Notes: generated by a model from the sequence alone, not told the origin. Numbered from the stretch's first letter, positions 7,069 through 17,421 are shown. The stretch is 64,000 nt of DNA from Tritrichomonas musculus (GCA_039105265.1 JAPFFF010000045.1:682001-746000); one strand, 5' to 3'. Program-made: numbers and translations.

Positions 7069-9087
7069 ATGTTATATCGCAACGAAAGAGCACATAATTA
7101 CAAAATAGAAGCAGGTAATGTACTTGATACTTTCAATCAGATGAGATCAATGATAAATAAAAATGATGGTACACGCTCATTCTCATTCAGAACTGTTGAC
7201 TGTCATGACCAACCAGCCCCATTTCATCAAGGCCAATATAGTCAAATTTCTCTTACACACCCTGATCATTTCATTAGTGATGTTGATAAAGGATTCCTTA
7301 CCTTCCATGTCAAGCTTGATTTACAGCTCAATACTGACCTCAGCAAACTCCAACAGATTGATGATCCAAACAATTTCTATAAGCTCTTTGTTGGACTCAA
7401 ATCTTCTAACCAATTGTTTGATAGATTGGAAATTCTTCATAATAATGTCAATGTTGGATATCAACAAAATGAATGCGTACGAGAAGGTTTCCTCTATTCT
7501 GCTGTGAAACCAGAAACAGAAAAGAAGCGAAGAAGATTTGTTCACAGTCTCTGGGAAAATGTAGCTTCATACTCACAAACAGTAGCAGGAACATATGTCA
7601 ATCTCAACAATTTCAAAGAAAATGGTAAAACTTCTGTTGATTTCGATCTTAATGTTCCTTTTGATGATCTTCTTGCACTGCAGGCATTTGATCTCTTCCC
7701 TAATGGCATCATTGGTGATCTCTCTATAAGATTCCAAGTAACTCCAGCAGGTTTGGTTTGGGCAGCTATAGATCCTTACACTGTTGCAGAGACAAAAGCT
7801 TTCCTCGAAGATAATGAAAGTGTGAGCACAGAGGAACTTGAGAAACTTAAACAAATTACGGTTCACGGTCATCTCAAACATCAATTTACACAAATTGGAA
7901 ATGAAGCAGTGATTCCTGGTCCTGGCAAAGAACCTGTTCCAGACCCTGATCCTTCACCTTCACCTTCTCCTGATCCTGATCCTACCCCTACTCCTGTCAA
8001 GTATAAGATTCAATATAGAATAGGAGAGCAATGGGATAATGATGATGGAAGTACTGGTTACACTGATATTCTTACAGATTTGGAATTCTATTTCAGCTAT
8101 ACTACAGAGGAATTTGCTGAGTTTGGTCTTCAACCTTCTGCTAGTGATGAAGAAATTTGTGTTCACAATCCTGCTGTAACACTACCACCATTAAATCATG
8201 CTGACAAAAATGGACGTTATTACGCATGGCAAATTGTAAAGACCCCTGTTGTTAGTGCTCATCAAACATTACAAGCTTTGCACGAAGCTAAAGCTCAAGT
8301 ACTGAAAGAAACTTATTCCTCACAGCCTGCTACCCTCACTGTAAACAGAATGACAATTACGTTATGCAAGTCCAATATGCAAGGTTTTGGAGTTTGTGAA
8401 GCTACAAGGCACGGTATAGAAGAAATACTGTCAAAGGGTGTTATAATTCCATCACAGAAAGTAGATTATCATTCATTTCCAATAGCACCAGCAGCAAACG
8501 GTATCAAGTCTACTCTCAATATTCCTCTTATAAATGTTACTACACTTTCTATCATGTTTCCTAAACATCATAATGATCTTACAGTTTTTGAGAATCCTGT
8601 TTATTCAAATTGCTATCTAAATATTGGTGGTAAGAATTTTCCTGATGAAAATGTTTCTACAATTGGAGCAAGGTTCTTTGAAAATCAACTTACTGCAGGA
8701 GACCTTGATGCGATTACTCTTCAATGCACAAAGGAGTTCGAAGACAGTATGACAATGCCTAAGAATGATGCTAATGGTGTTCGCTACAATAATACTCTTA
8801 GTGATGCCAGTAGTTTTGTCTTCAATATTCAAGCTGAAAGATCTTCTGCAGGTTATTGCTTCGACGGAATTGACGGAGGTTTTGGCAACGTACAGATTCA
8901 AGTACAAGGACAACCCATCTATTCTGGTGCAAATGACACTTACTATAATGTTATCGAACCTTCAGGGAACGTAGTCCATCCATGTCCAACACAATTATGG
9001 ATTACAAGAGATTCTTACTTCTTAATGAATCTCGATGGACTTGTTTATGTTGATGATCAAAGTCCTGAAGGTAGTCAAGTAGAGTAA
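7069..9087 (+). CDS. Major capsid protein candidate (double-jelly-roll type, 672 aa)
   Basis: The size, position beside the integrase and β-rich composition fit the Polinton major capsid protein, which forms pseudo-hexameric capsomers. The N-terminus (RSFSFRTVDCHDQPAPFHQGQY...) begins the first jelly-roll candidate. Around residues 282-308 is an unusual low-complexity linker of repeated Pro-Asp and Pro-Ser pairs, which may be a surface loop between strands or domains. The C-terminal part contains further β-strand-like blocks. I cannot exclude that it is the penton-type minor capsid protein instead. No signal peptide or membrane helix is seen. Confidence 0.7.
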   Translation: MLYRNERAHNYKIEAGNVLDTFNQMRSMINKNDGTRSFSFRTVDCHDQPAPFHQGQYSQISLTHPDHFISDVDKGFLTFHVKLDLQLNTDLSKLQQIDDPNNFYKLFVGLKSSNQLFDRLEILHNNVNVGYQQNECVREGFLYSAVKPETEKKRRRFVHSLWENVASYSQTVAGTYVNLNNFKENGKTSVDFDLNVPFDDLLALQAFDLFPNGIIGDLSIRFQVTPAGLVWAAIDPYTVAETKAFLEDNESVSTEELEKLKQITVHGHLKHQFTQIGNEAVIPGPGKEPVPDPDPSPSPSPDPDPTPTPVKYKIQYRIGEQWDNDDGSTGYTDILTDLEFYFSYTTEEFAEFGLQPSASDEEICVHNPAVTLPPLNHADKNGRYYAWQIVKTPVVSAHQTLQALHEAKAQVLKETYSSQPATLTVNRMTITLCKSNMQGFGVCEATRHGIEEILSKGVIIPSQKVDYHSFPIAPAANGIKSTLNIPLINVTTLSIMFPKHHNDLTVFENPVYSNCYLNIGGKNFPDENVSTIGARFFENQLTAGDLDAITLQCTKEFEDSMTMPKNDANGVRYNNTLSDASSFVFNIQAERSSAGYCFDGIDGGFGNVQIQVQGQPIYSGANDTYYNVIEPSGNVVHPCPTQLWITRDSYFLMNLDGLVYVDDQSPEGSQVE

Positions 9088-9146
9088 GTAATCTTCTTTC
9101 TTTTTTTGTTTCCGTCAACCTAATTTAACTATTGCTTTCATCATAA

Positions 9147-10259
9147 ATGCTTGCTTACCCATTTAGTAGTAAGTACAAGTTTTTTGAATTCAAGAACGTT
9201 CCTAGGGAGCCTTATGTACCAGACTATAAACTAAAAGCTTGTAAACAATATATGAAGCCAAATTTCAGTAACGAACCTGGTTGTTGGGAAGCTGATCTAA
9301 TGTTTGTGAAGAACACTATCTATCTTGTTTTGATAAACGTTAATACTAGATTCTTAATAGTTGAGCCAATAGAGAGTAAAGAAACAAGAGTATTATCAAT
9401 AAAGATAACAGATATTATAGTTAATTATGATGTTGATATCTTTACTATTAAATGTGATGGTGAAAAAGGATTGCAAGCAGTACAAAATGATATAATTGTA
9501 CTTCGTACCAACGATGATGGAATTGTATTTGTTCCAGCAATTCACAATATTGTTCGCGAAAGTGGAATGAGGGGTAAAGAAAAAATATTAAATGAAATAA
9601 TTAATAAACATAACACCAATGTACTAAAAACAATATTGTTGGAATACAATGATGAGATTGATGTAAATACTATTAAATCATGGTCAGTATACAGAATCAA
9701 ATTTGTAGTAAACTCTTCTCCATATGCACTAGCCCATAAAACAGTTGATTCAGTTATAAGAACTTTACGTAATGCTTTTGGTACAAACGACACAAAAATA
9801 GCAAACAATAATTATATGCAACAGATGGTCAATTATTACAATAATACTCCGCATAATTCACTACGAGTAAGAAACTATAATTATGAAAGTGATAGTAAAT
9901 ATATTTATTATACTCCTGCTCAAATGCAAAACGATATTGACCTTGAATGGAAATATATAAGAATGATGAGAAGCAAATTACAAAGTATACACAAAAAACA
10001 ACAACATAAAGGTCTATTAACATACAAGAAAGGAAATATAATTCTTGTTCATGTTGATTATGGTAAGACTAAAAAGAAATTTGATAAACGACGAAGAGTG
10101 TTTAATGAGATAGCTGAATTCTTAGCGTACTCTAATGGTAATGTTATATGTAAACTTCAAAATGGGAATCTGATACAAGTACCTATTGCGTACACAAAGA
10201 AAATTGCAAATAGCTATGATGAACTAAATAAAGATTATAAACTGTACTTTGGTATGTAA
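9147..10259 (+). CDS. Polinton integrase (retroviral-type DDE, rve)
   Basis: A 370-aa integrase that inserts the element's linear DNA and makes the 6-bp target duplication. The catalytic core starts near residue 45 with CWEADLMF, continues with a hydrophobic strand set, then IKCDGEKGLQ and an acidic helix VDSVIRTLRNAF. Residues about 295-360 form a small basic SH3/chromo-like tail (KKGNIILVHVDYGK... IAEFLAYSNGNVICKLQNG). It begins 59 bases after the capsid gene and is followed after three bases by the next ATG, so 9147-11975 reads like a co-oriented cluster. Confidence 0.88.
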   Translation: MLAYPFSSKYKFFEFKNVPREPYVPDYKLKACKQYMKPNFSNEPGCWEADLMFVKNTIYLVLINVNTRFLIVEPIESKETRVLSIKITDIIVNYDVDIFTIKCDGEKGLQAVQNDIIVLRTNDDGIVFVPAIHNIVRESGMRGKEKILNEIINKHNTNVLKTILLEYNDEIDVNTIKSWSVYRIKFVVNSSPYALAHKTVDSVIRTLRNAFGTNDTKIANNNYMQQMVNYYNNTPHNSLRVRNYNYESDSKYIYYTPAQMQNDIDLEWKYIRMMRSKLQSIHKKQQHKGLLTYKKGNIILVHVDYGKTKKKFDKRRRVFNEIAEFLAYSNGNVICKLQNGNLIQVPIAYTKKIANSYDELNKDYKLYFGM

Positions 10260-10262
10260 TAA

Positions 10263-10592
10263 ATGACTAAACTATACTTCCATACGCAAGATAAAGAATT
10301 TCAGCTTCCTCTAGAATTTGTGAGCAGTAGGAACAAAAGATATATTGTCGTTCAGTATGTAGGTGCAATAGTGAAAGATACGCTTGTTGGCGATTTGATG
10401 GTGCACAGTGATATCGTTCAGCAATATGGTTACTGCGATCAATTTATAATGCTAGCCAATAGAAGACAAACCAAATATAGAAAGTATTTGTTTCTTGGAC
10501 ATGAACGAAACTATAAAATCTGGTTCACTGACCTTTACGGAAATGTTATTGAACCTTCTGCATTCATACTTAGTTGTCTTCTTATTTATTAA
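10263..10592 (+). CDS. Unknown Polinton protein (109 aa)
   Basis: It starts three bases after the integrase stop. The product is compact and β-rich in appearance (LYFHTQDKEFQLPLEFVSSRNKRYIVVQYVGA), with no membrane span or known motif. Tight spacing on both sides suggests a shared transcription unit. The function is unknown. Confidence 0.6.
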   Translation: MTKLYFHTQDKEFQLPLEFVSSRNKRYIVVQYVGAIVKDTLVGDLMVHSDIVQQYGYCDQFIMLANRRQTKYRKYLFLGHERNYKIWFTDLYGNVIEPSAFILSCLLIY

Positions 10593-10595
10593 TAA

Positions 10596-11975
10596 ATGAC
10601 TGTCAGACCTGGAAAAGAAATTGTATGCGATGATGTTAACTATTCAACTCTTGCTGTAAGCACCAAAGGATATGTAATATATGCCTTTCCAATGAAATAT
10701 GAATTGCCAAAAATGTGTTTGAGCAAAGGACAAGCTGTAATAGATAGCTATCCGTGCTATTATATCAAACTTGAAAAAGACTATTTTCCAACTATAATAC
10801 TTGTCATACGTTTTATTTGTGGAAGAGAGGTTGTTGTTCTAATGAAGGATAGAGATATAGATTATAGTAAAGCAAGAATATTATATGCTTTTGATCTTGA
10901 AGCCTTCAAACCAAAGTTCGCAGAAATAAAAGTTGTAAGCAAATTAACAGAATCAAGTGAGTTCATATATCCTTTCAAACTTGATCCTGATTGTGACGAT
11001 GATATTAAAGAAAAGTATGTAAGCCAACTTTCACAAAAAGTTGATCAAATTCACCCAGAAATCAAACCAGAAAATTATTCTCAACGACACTGGTATAATT
11101 TTTGCTGTTACCAGGATAATAGAGCCCGTACACAAGAACCTCCTACCTTTCCTTGTTTATCTCCTCAAGAAAGAGCAGAACTTAAAGAAAAACGAAGATT
11201 AGAGAAAGAAGAACAAGAAAAACAAATGAAAAAGGCTGAACAAAGGAAAAAGAAAAAAGAAGCTGAATATCATAAAAAGAGACAAGAAGAAATAAGAAGA
11301 ATCAATGAAGCACCGAAGCTTGATATTCAAACAGGAAAAATAATATATAACAAACCTTTTGATCTTGTTGGAGAAGGTAGGTACAAAGCTATAATATATA
11401 AGAGGCAGAATGCTAATGTGAATACAAATTTACATGACTTTCCAACAGAAAAAACAGAACTTGATATTGATCCTAATGAATCATTAATATTTGACAATCA
11501 TCCTTATCAACAGAGGCCAGCATTAAAGTATCAAGCACGTTCAACTCAAGAAGTACCAAAACCTCCGAAACCACCAGTACCGAAGAAGACAGCCACGCTC
11601 CGGCCGAGCCTTCGCGAAGCTGGGGCAAAGAGAAAAGAAATTATACCAAAATCTACAAAGCTTGTCAGAGATAGAATAAGACGAGCACATAATGAAAAGC
11701 GCTATGATTATTCCAGTGATAGTGATAGTGATAGTGAGCCTATGGAAATTCAATATGGATATCTTGTTATGAATGATGAACCACCTCCACCAAAACCCCA
11801 ACAACCACCTCCACCAAAACCCCAACAACAACAAATTTTCCCACCGAGGCCGCCAGCAATGAGAATTGTAAAAGATGATGAACCTAAAAGAAGACAAACC
11901 AGGCACGAGGTCAACTCCAAAAATAAAAAAGTTCTATCTCCATCAGGACTTGACGATTCTATTATAAATATTTAA
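10596..11975 (+). CDS. Polinton structural-type protein: folded head, charged coil, proline-rich tail (459 aa)
   Basis: Residues 1-150 resemble the preceding small protein in style (β-rich). Residues 190-240 are a dense Lys/Glu coil (EKRRLEKEEQEKQMKKAEQR). The C-terminal third is Pro-rich (PPPPKPQQPPPPKPQQ) with an Asp/Ser run. A GC-rich block at 11595-11625 encodes TATLRPSLREAGAK and contrasts with the AT-rich surroundings, similar in kind to the hairpin repeats of the first Polinton. The 3' end overlaps the convergent gene at 11972 by four bases. No family is recognised. A minor virion or tegument-like protein is a guess. Confidence 0.6.
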   Translation: MTVRPGKEIVCDDVNYSTLAVSTKGYVIYAFPMKYELPKMCLSKGQAVIDSYPCYYIKLEKDYFPTIILVIRFICGREVVVLMKDRDIDYSKARILYAFDLEAFKPKFAEIKVVSKLTESSEFIYPFKLDPDCDDDIKEKYVSQLSQKVDQIHPEIKPENYSQRHWYNFCCYQDNRARTQEPPTFPCLSPQERAELKEKRRLEKEEQEKQMKKAEQRKKKKEAEYHKKRQEEIRRINEAPKLDIQTGKIIYNKPFDLVGEGRYKAIIYKRQNANVNTNLHDFPTEKTELDIDPNESLIFDNHPYQQRPALKYQARSTQEVPKPPKPPVPKKTATLRPSLREAGAKRKEIIPKSTKLVRDRIRRAHNEKRYDYSSDSDSDSEPMEIQYGYLVMNDEPPPPKPQQPPPPKPQQQQIFPPRPPAMRIVKDDEPKRRQTRHEVNSKNKKVLSPSGLDDSIINI

Positions 11976-14575
11976 GCTTCATCCTCATCATCTTCATCAC
12001 TTGTAAGTGCATCTACGGTTTTGATATCATAGCGATAAACATCATTCTTACGGTCTATTTGTTGTTGCTTGTATTGTTCTTTATAAGCTGCATATTTACT
12101 ACCACTACCATAAAGTTTATCCACAATAGCTGTCAAACGTTTTGTATAGTAAGCTTTGTTCTCTTTAAGTTCTTTTGGTGTTGCAGACAGAACTTGTTCT
12201 TGTATAAGTTCTTGTATAGCTTCTTGTCCAGGCTTCTCTCCTAACATGAGTATTTCTGCGAAAACTAATAGGAACAATCTTTCTATAAGTTTAATGAAAG
12301 AAATATGAACTTTATTATCACTCTTGTCAAAGCTCTCTACTTTAATTTCACCCGTCTTGATATCTATGATAGGATCTATGTAATCTGTTCCTATTTTTAC
12401 AACTTTTGGTCCTGCTCTTTCGTTATAAGCTGCTTTGTGATCTCGTTTGTAGTTTGCCCAAGCAGGGTATGTTAGAAGTTTACCTCCGAAATCTTTTGTT
12501 TCTATCTCTCTCTTGACACTAAGATCAACAACAATAATATACATAGCATTTGAAACTCCTAAATAGTTAAGAAGTCTTATTACAGATTTGTATTCTGGAT
12601 ACGCTACTTCCCAAAAGAACTTCCAAAGATAAGAGAAAATAGATGCCCAATACGAACTAGGAGACAATCTTTTGCTTATTCTTGGCTTTCCTAAGCCCAA
12701 TTTTGTATAATGATCTGTATACTTTTGCATTTCTTCTGTTTCTTTAAGTTTATATTCACCTTTGGCCCAATCAACACTGTCAATAGACTTTTGAAATTGT
12801 GCTGCTAGCCAAACATTAAATGGAGTTTCTTTTCTAGCTTCACGTGATTTGTATTTTGATTTCCATACTTTCTTATACGGACTAGCACGAACAATCTTAT
12901 AGCCATTAACGATTCTTGGTACTCCACGTTTATCCACAAGAACAATATCATCAACTAGGTCTCCGTTCAAATCTGTAATGGCAACACCGTTAGGATCTTT
13001 TGCGTTTGGTGGAAGAAGCCTGTAGCGAGGTTGTCCAGAATCGTCAACATGATTATAAGCATATTCTTGTGCTAAATCTCGTGTGGCTGCATTCGGTATG
13101 TACTTGATACGGAAATTACCGTTGATGATGATGTCTAATAATTGTTGATTGTAAAAGGAAATGTCTCCTTCACCTGACAATTTGGCTATTTTGAAAGACT
13201 TTTTAAGTTTATCAGGTATATCTTTAGCATCTCTATTTTTTCTTTTACCAATAGTTCTTGTAGGTTTCTTAAACAAATCTTCTGTAAAGTCCTTGTCGGG
13301 CATATAAGTGTTTTCATGATTAAGTTCACCATATGGTTTGAATCTTTTAACAGCACTATCAGCAAAAGTTACTTCTTGGTCTTCTAATGTTCTTCTTTCT
13401 TTACGTGGAGCTCTGTACGTTGCTAAAGATGTATTAAGATCATTAACTTCATCATCTTCAATTTCTCCATCACTATTAACAGTAACTTCTTCTCTTGACA
13501 TTGTTTTATGATCGAATAAATATTCATTTTCATTGTCATCGCTATTCATATTGTAAAGAATTTCTCGATCTCCATTCTCAGAAATATACTTTAATAATTG
13601 TTTCAGTTGCTTTTTGTTTTTGGGTTCTGTAGTTTCATCAAAAATGTTTGTCTCACGAATAGCATTATGCAACTGTAGAACAAGTTTTCTTACTCTGGTA
13701 TCAGAATCGTCTTTTGGCGAGCAAGCACGATTGTAATAATTATACAGATTTTCTTCTGTGAAATCGTCATTCAACAAACCAAATTTACGAAGCTGTGCAG
13801 CATCTACAGCAGAAGAACTTTTATATATTTGTAACAACCTTTCTTTTTCTTCTTTGTTCATGTTTGGTGTACATGGTGAATCAGCAATCTTACTCATTGT
13901 TTCTATATTGGTTTGCCTTCTTTGATTTTCGAATTTCATCAAAGCCTCAACATCTGATATAATTTTGTCAGAGTTTCTATTATAAGAATCAATGTTCTTC
14001 GTCAAAGATTCTACAAGAGACCTAATTTGCTTTGTATCTTTTTTGTTGAAGATAGGGTATTTTTCAGGGTCATCAGCAATTCTGTAGTATAAAAGAAGTG
14101 AATCTGATACATCTTTTTTTAGTTCAATTATCTCAGTAAGTGTGTTCAAATCATCATTATATCTGTTTCTATAATAATGTTGATCTGCTTCCGGTTCCTC
14201 CTCTTCTTCTAAATAGCTTTCTGGCTTTGGTGGAGATACTAGTAAAGGAATAGTTACAGTTTGTTTCTTAATCTTATCATCTAGTTTATTAAAGTCTTTT
14301 GTACCATCAATCAACATATTTGTTAATTTTTCTTTTTGTTTTGGTGTACTTTGTTTGGCTATCATAAAGGAATTTTTCAGTTCTTCAAGTCTATTGATTA
14401 TATCACTTCGATATTTTTTTGGGTTATCAAGACATTCAATGATATTCCAAATAATGTCTTGGTCAATATTTGCTTGTTCATACATATATAGCAACATTCT
14501 ACGGTAATTCATATCTTTTATTTGTTCTCTTATCATTTTTTTGATTTCTGTTCTGTCAGCTCGCTTAGTAAACAT
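11972..14575 (-). CDS. Large unknown Polinton protein (867 aa)
   Basis: The N-terminal ~370 residues are helical and charged, with many Asp, Lys and Asn. A linker (residues about 370-470) carries basic patches such as KRFKPYGE and KKPTRTIGKRKNRD, possibly nuclear targeting or cleavage sites. The C-terminal ~350 residues look globular and include DLNGDLVDDIVLVDKRG, a Ca-loop-like pattern, and YWASIFSYLWKFFWEVAY. I do not recognise the family. Its size and conservation of a compact C-terminal domain suggest a structural or replication protein. It is divergent from the fibre gene with only 14 bases between start codons. Confidence 0.65.
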   Translation of the reverse strand: MFTKRADRTEIKKMIREQIKDMNYRRMLLYMYEQANIDQDIIWNIIECLDNPKKYRSDIINRLEELKNSFMIAKQSTPKQKEKLTNMLIDGTKDFNKLDDKIKKQTVTIPLLVSPPKPESYLEEEEEPEADQHYYRNRYNDDLNTLTEIIELKKDVSDSLLLYYRIADDPEKYPIFNKKDTKQIRSLVESLTKNIDSYNRNSDKIISDVEALMKFENQRRQTNIETMSKIADSPCTPNMNKEEKERLLQIYKSSSAVDAAQLRKFGLLNDDFTEENLYNYYNRACSPKDDSDTRVRKLVLQLHNAIRETNIFDETTEPKNKKQLKQLLKYISENGDREILYNMNSDDNENEYLFDHKTMSREEVTVNSDGEIEDDEVNDLNTSLATYRAPRKERRTLEDQEVTFADSAVKRFKPYGELNHENTYMPDKDFTEDLFKKPTRTIGKRKNRDAKDIPDKLKKSFKIAKLSGEGDISFYNQQLLDIIINGNFRIKYIPNAATRDLAQEYAYNHVDDSGQPRYRLLPPNAKDPNGVAITDLNGDLVDDIVLVDKRGVPRIVNGYKIVRASPYKKVWKSKYKSREARKETPFNVWLAAQFQKSIDSVDWAKGEYKLKETEEMQKYTDHYTKLGLGKPRISKRLSPSSYWASIFSYLWKFFWEVAYPEYKSVIRLLNYLGVSNAMYIIVVDLSVKREIETKDFGGKLLTYPAWANYKRDHKAAYNERAGPKVVKIGTDYIDPIIDIKTGEIKVESFDKSDNKVHISFIKLIERLFLLVFAEILMLGEKPGQEAIQELIQEQVLSATPKELKENKAYYTKRLTAIVDKLYGSGSKYAAYKEQYKQQQIDRKNDVYRYDIKTVDALTSDEDDEDEA

Positions 14576-14589
14576 TTATTATATTATAA
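14576..14589. promoter_or_regulatory. 14-bp divergent start region shared by two large genes
   Basis: The start codons at 14575 (minus) and 14590 (plus) are separated by TTATTATATTATAA only, and the region including both ATGs is close to a palindrome. Either the transcripts start inside each other's coding region or both are nearly leaderless. Confidence 0.5.
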
Positions 14590-17421
14590 ATGTTCACAAT
14601 AGAGCAAGCAGGTAGCATCAAGAAAGTGAATACTATAGACGAACTTATCATTGATTATATAAGAAAGTATTCATGTCAAGGTGGTTTGCAAGGAGTGAAT
14701 ACTGAAGAAATCAAAAAAATGCTGGAGCCGTATGCACTTTTGACAGACTTATTTGAATTTCTTAAGACTGAAGAATTTAATAAAGAAATAATGAAATATG
14801 TATCAAATGAGGAACTTGAGAATGAATATCGTAAGAAAAATGATCTTACTTATGAAAATACAACACTCTTAACTACGACTGCAGCAGATGAAAGATATAA
14901 CAGAAAAGATGATATTCCTACTGTAGTAAATTCACAGCAGTATGATGAAAGTTCTACCACTAATGATGTTGCTGTACCTACTGTAAAATTAGTAGAAGAA
15001 CTAACAAAAGATAATTTGTTTAAGTATGATGCAGAAAAGAATGAAATTGTGATGACAAACACAGATAATAATAAATATGTGTCTTTAGAATCACATTATG
15101 GTAGACCTGCTTTGAAGATTATAAATTATGATTCTTCTTATAATGAAGCTAGTTTTGGAGCTACACCCTGTGGTTTTTTAATAAGTGATATAAATGATAA
15201 TATTATTCTTCATTACGATAAAGATGACAAACAAACTTTATTAGCAAATCCCTGTAATCTTGAGGATCAGAAACCTTTTCTTACAGAAGTCACTGTAAAT
15301 GACCTATATAACAGGAAAGATTGTACTCTAGCTATAAAGGCTGTGTTTGAAGACGGGAGTTCTACCTCATTCACTATTACACATAATGTAAGCACAAATG
15401 ACAAAGAAGTATATGTAAAAATAGAAGATACATCTGACTATGTAGCAAATTATGTTGCTTATGAGAGTGATAAAGTTGGCTATATCAAGTGTAATGTAGA
15501 TAATGAAACTACAATCTTGTTTGTAAAAGCTGTAACAGAAAATGTTTTTACTTATGGAGATTATACTTATGATGTTAGTAATGGTAGAATCACTACTCTA
15601 GAAACAGTAGCGAAGTTAACAAAGTTTGTTCCAAGTATAGTATACAATGATAAGGTTACTAAGTTTTGTAAAATTCAGCTTAACGCTAATTGTCCTTCAA
15701 GTATCTCTGTTGCTACTGATTTCAATGGTAGAGATATAACTTCTTTATATAGATTTGGAAATTGTTCTAAAACTGTAATTCATATAGATTTCACTAACTT
15801 TGATATTTCTAATGTTACAACTTGTTCAGATTTTGCTAATAAATGTAATAACCTAGAGACTATAAAATTTGATAAGAGATATAGTAATAATTTATGTAAG
15901 TATTTCGATTGGATGTTTATAGAATGTCGTAAACTAAAGGAAGTTGATTTATCTATGTTCTATTCGAGGAATGTGGTAAATATTGGAAGTATATTTATGG
16001 CTTGTATAGTTTTAGAAGTTATAGATATTTCAAACTTAATCATAACAGCCATGTCTCAGTCTTGTACCGGTATGTTTTCGGATTGCCGTAACCTAAAAAT
16101 ATTGTATATACATGAAAGTATGCAGGATCTTATTTCTTACGTTTTTGAATACAAAGGTAACGTAAAATTAGTGAAATCAACTTATAAAGGTAGAGAATGT
16201 TATATTGCAGAAAATCATCTTGAAGAAGTACGTAATAATGATTGTGCTCTGAAAACTGATATTCCTACTGTAGTAAATTCACAACAATATGACGAAAGTT
16301 CTATCACAAATGATGTTGCTGTGCCTACTGTAAAATTAGTAGAGAATATAATAAAGTCCAATATCAAAGAAGATTTGTTTGCGTATGATGAAGTAAATAA
16401 TTCTATAGTAATGGCGAACACCGATAATAGTAAACATGTGTCTTTAGAATCAAATTATGGAGATCCTGCTTTGAAGATTATAAATTATGGTTCTTCTTAT
16501 AATGAAGTTAATTTTGGTCTCACACATAGCACTTTTATAATTTCTGATGATTCTAATAAAGATTTCTTTAGATATGATAAATATGATAAGAAAACTTATC
16601 TTCAAAATCCATGTAATATTAATTTCGAACCTCTACTTACAGAAGCTGCTGCAAATGAAAAATATGTAAAAACTACTGGGAATTCTACTATAGAAGGTAC
16701 AATAAATATACACCCACAGTATAATACTGTTATTAATGCTTGTTATGAAAATAATAAGGGTAAATATATAGTTTTTGGTGAAACTGAGGAGAAAAGTGCA
16801 GAATTCTCATACAGATATAATACAGAAGGAAGTTGTGGCCAGTTTAATATAAATGTTGATAATGGACAACTTTTAAATGTTACTAGAAAAAGTTTTCAAG
16901 AAACACATACTAGACTATATAGTAATTTAAATATTAGTGGTAATTTATCTGTATCAGGAACAATAACAGGAACAATAGCAAACAGCAATACTATTACTCA
17001 CTACGCTCCTATAGAAACTTCTGTAAATTCTATTTCTGACTTCATAGTTGGTGCTCCTGTGTATCTTACTGGAAATGTGTACAAGAGAAAGAATGATACT
17101 TGGGAGGAATCTACTGCAGAGGACACCACAGATTGTATTTGCTCAGTGAAAACACAAGGAACATGGAAAGAGTATATAGGAATTTGCACAAAAATAGATA
17201 CCAAGAATAATTCAGTAACATTCGCTTCCCATGGCGATTACCTTGTGCGTGTCACAGATTCATCATGTTATTGTACAGGTGACGAAGTTTTTATAGATGA
17301 TGACAATAAACTAAAGATTCTTGCTGGTGCTACTGCAGTAACTGCAAAAATAAGAAGGATGACAGTAGGAATTATTACTAGTATCATAAACACAAATATG
17401 CTTGCAGTTTTTAAGGCATAA
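14590..17421 (+). CDS. Fibre-like protein with internal duplication and BspA/DUF285-type leucine-rich repeats (943 aa)
   Basis: The protein has an internal duplication: a module starting DIPTVVNSQQYDESS at about residue 113 recurs near residue 556, each followed by NTDN-KHVSLES-YG-PALKIINY and a short β-rich segment. Between the copies, about residues 370-520, is a leucine-rich segment with repeats such as FDISNVTTCSDFANKCNNLETIKF and CRKLKEVDLSMF, the pattern of DUF285/BspA-like surface proteins. The C-terminal ~140 residues look like a compact β domain. Modular, β-rich architecture suits a virion fibre that binds the host surface. The host genome around carries many BspA-like genes, so the repeat block may have been captured. 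Confidence 0.65.
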   Translation: MFTIEQAGSIKKVNTIDELIIDYIRKYSCQGGLQGVNTEEIKKMLEPYALLTDLFEFLKTEEFNKEIMKYVSNEELENEYRKKNDLTYENTTLLTTTAADERYNRKDDIPTVVNSQQYDESSTTNDVAVPTVKLVEELTKDNLFKYDAEKNEIVMTNTDNNKYVSLESHYGRPALKIINYDSSYNEASFGATPCGFLISDINDNIILHYDKDDKQTLLANPCNLEDQKPFLTEVTVNDLYNRKDCTLAIKAVFEDGSSTSFTITHNVSTNDKEVYVKIEDTSDYVANYVAYESDKVGYIKCNVDNETTILFVKAVTENVFTYGDYTYDVSNGRITTLETVAKLTKFVPSIVYNDKVTKFCKIQLNANCPSSISVATDFNGRDITSLYRFGNCSKTVIHIDFTNFDISNVTTCSDFANKCNNLETIKFDKRYSNNLCKYFDWMFIECRKLKEVDLSMFYSRNVVNIGSIFMACIVLEVIDISNLIITAMSQSCTGMFSDCRNLKILYIHESMQDLISYVFEYKGNVKLVKSTYKGRECYIAENHLEEVRNNDCALKTDIPTVVNSQQYDESSITNDVAVPTVKLVENIIKSNIKEDLFAYDEVNNSIVMANTDNSKHVSLESNYGDPALKIINYGSSYNEVNFGLTHSTFIISDDSNKDFFRYDKYDKKTYLQNPCNINFEPLLTEAAANEKYVKTTGNSTIEGTINIHPQYNTVINACYENNKGKYIVFGETEEKSAEFSYRYNTEGSCGQFNINVDNGQLLNVTRKSFQETHTRLYSNLNISGNLSVSGTITGTIANSNTITHYAPIETSVNSISDFIVGAPVYLTGNVYKRKNDTWEESTAEDTTDCICSVKTQGTWKEYIGICTKIDTKNNSVTFASHGDYLVRVTDSSCYCTGDEVFIDDDNKLKILAGATAVTAKIRRMTVGIITSIINTNMLAVFKA

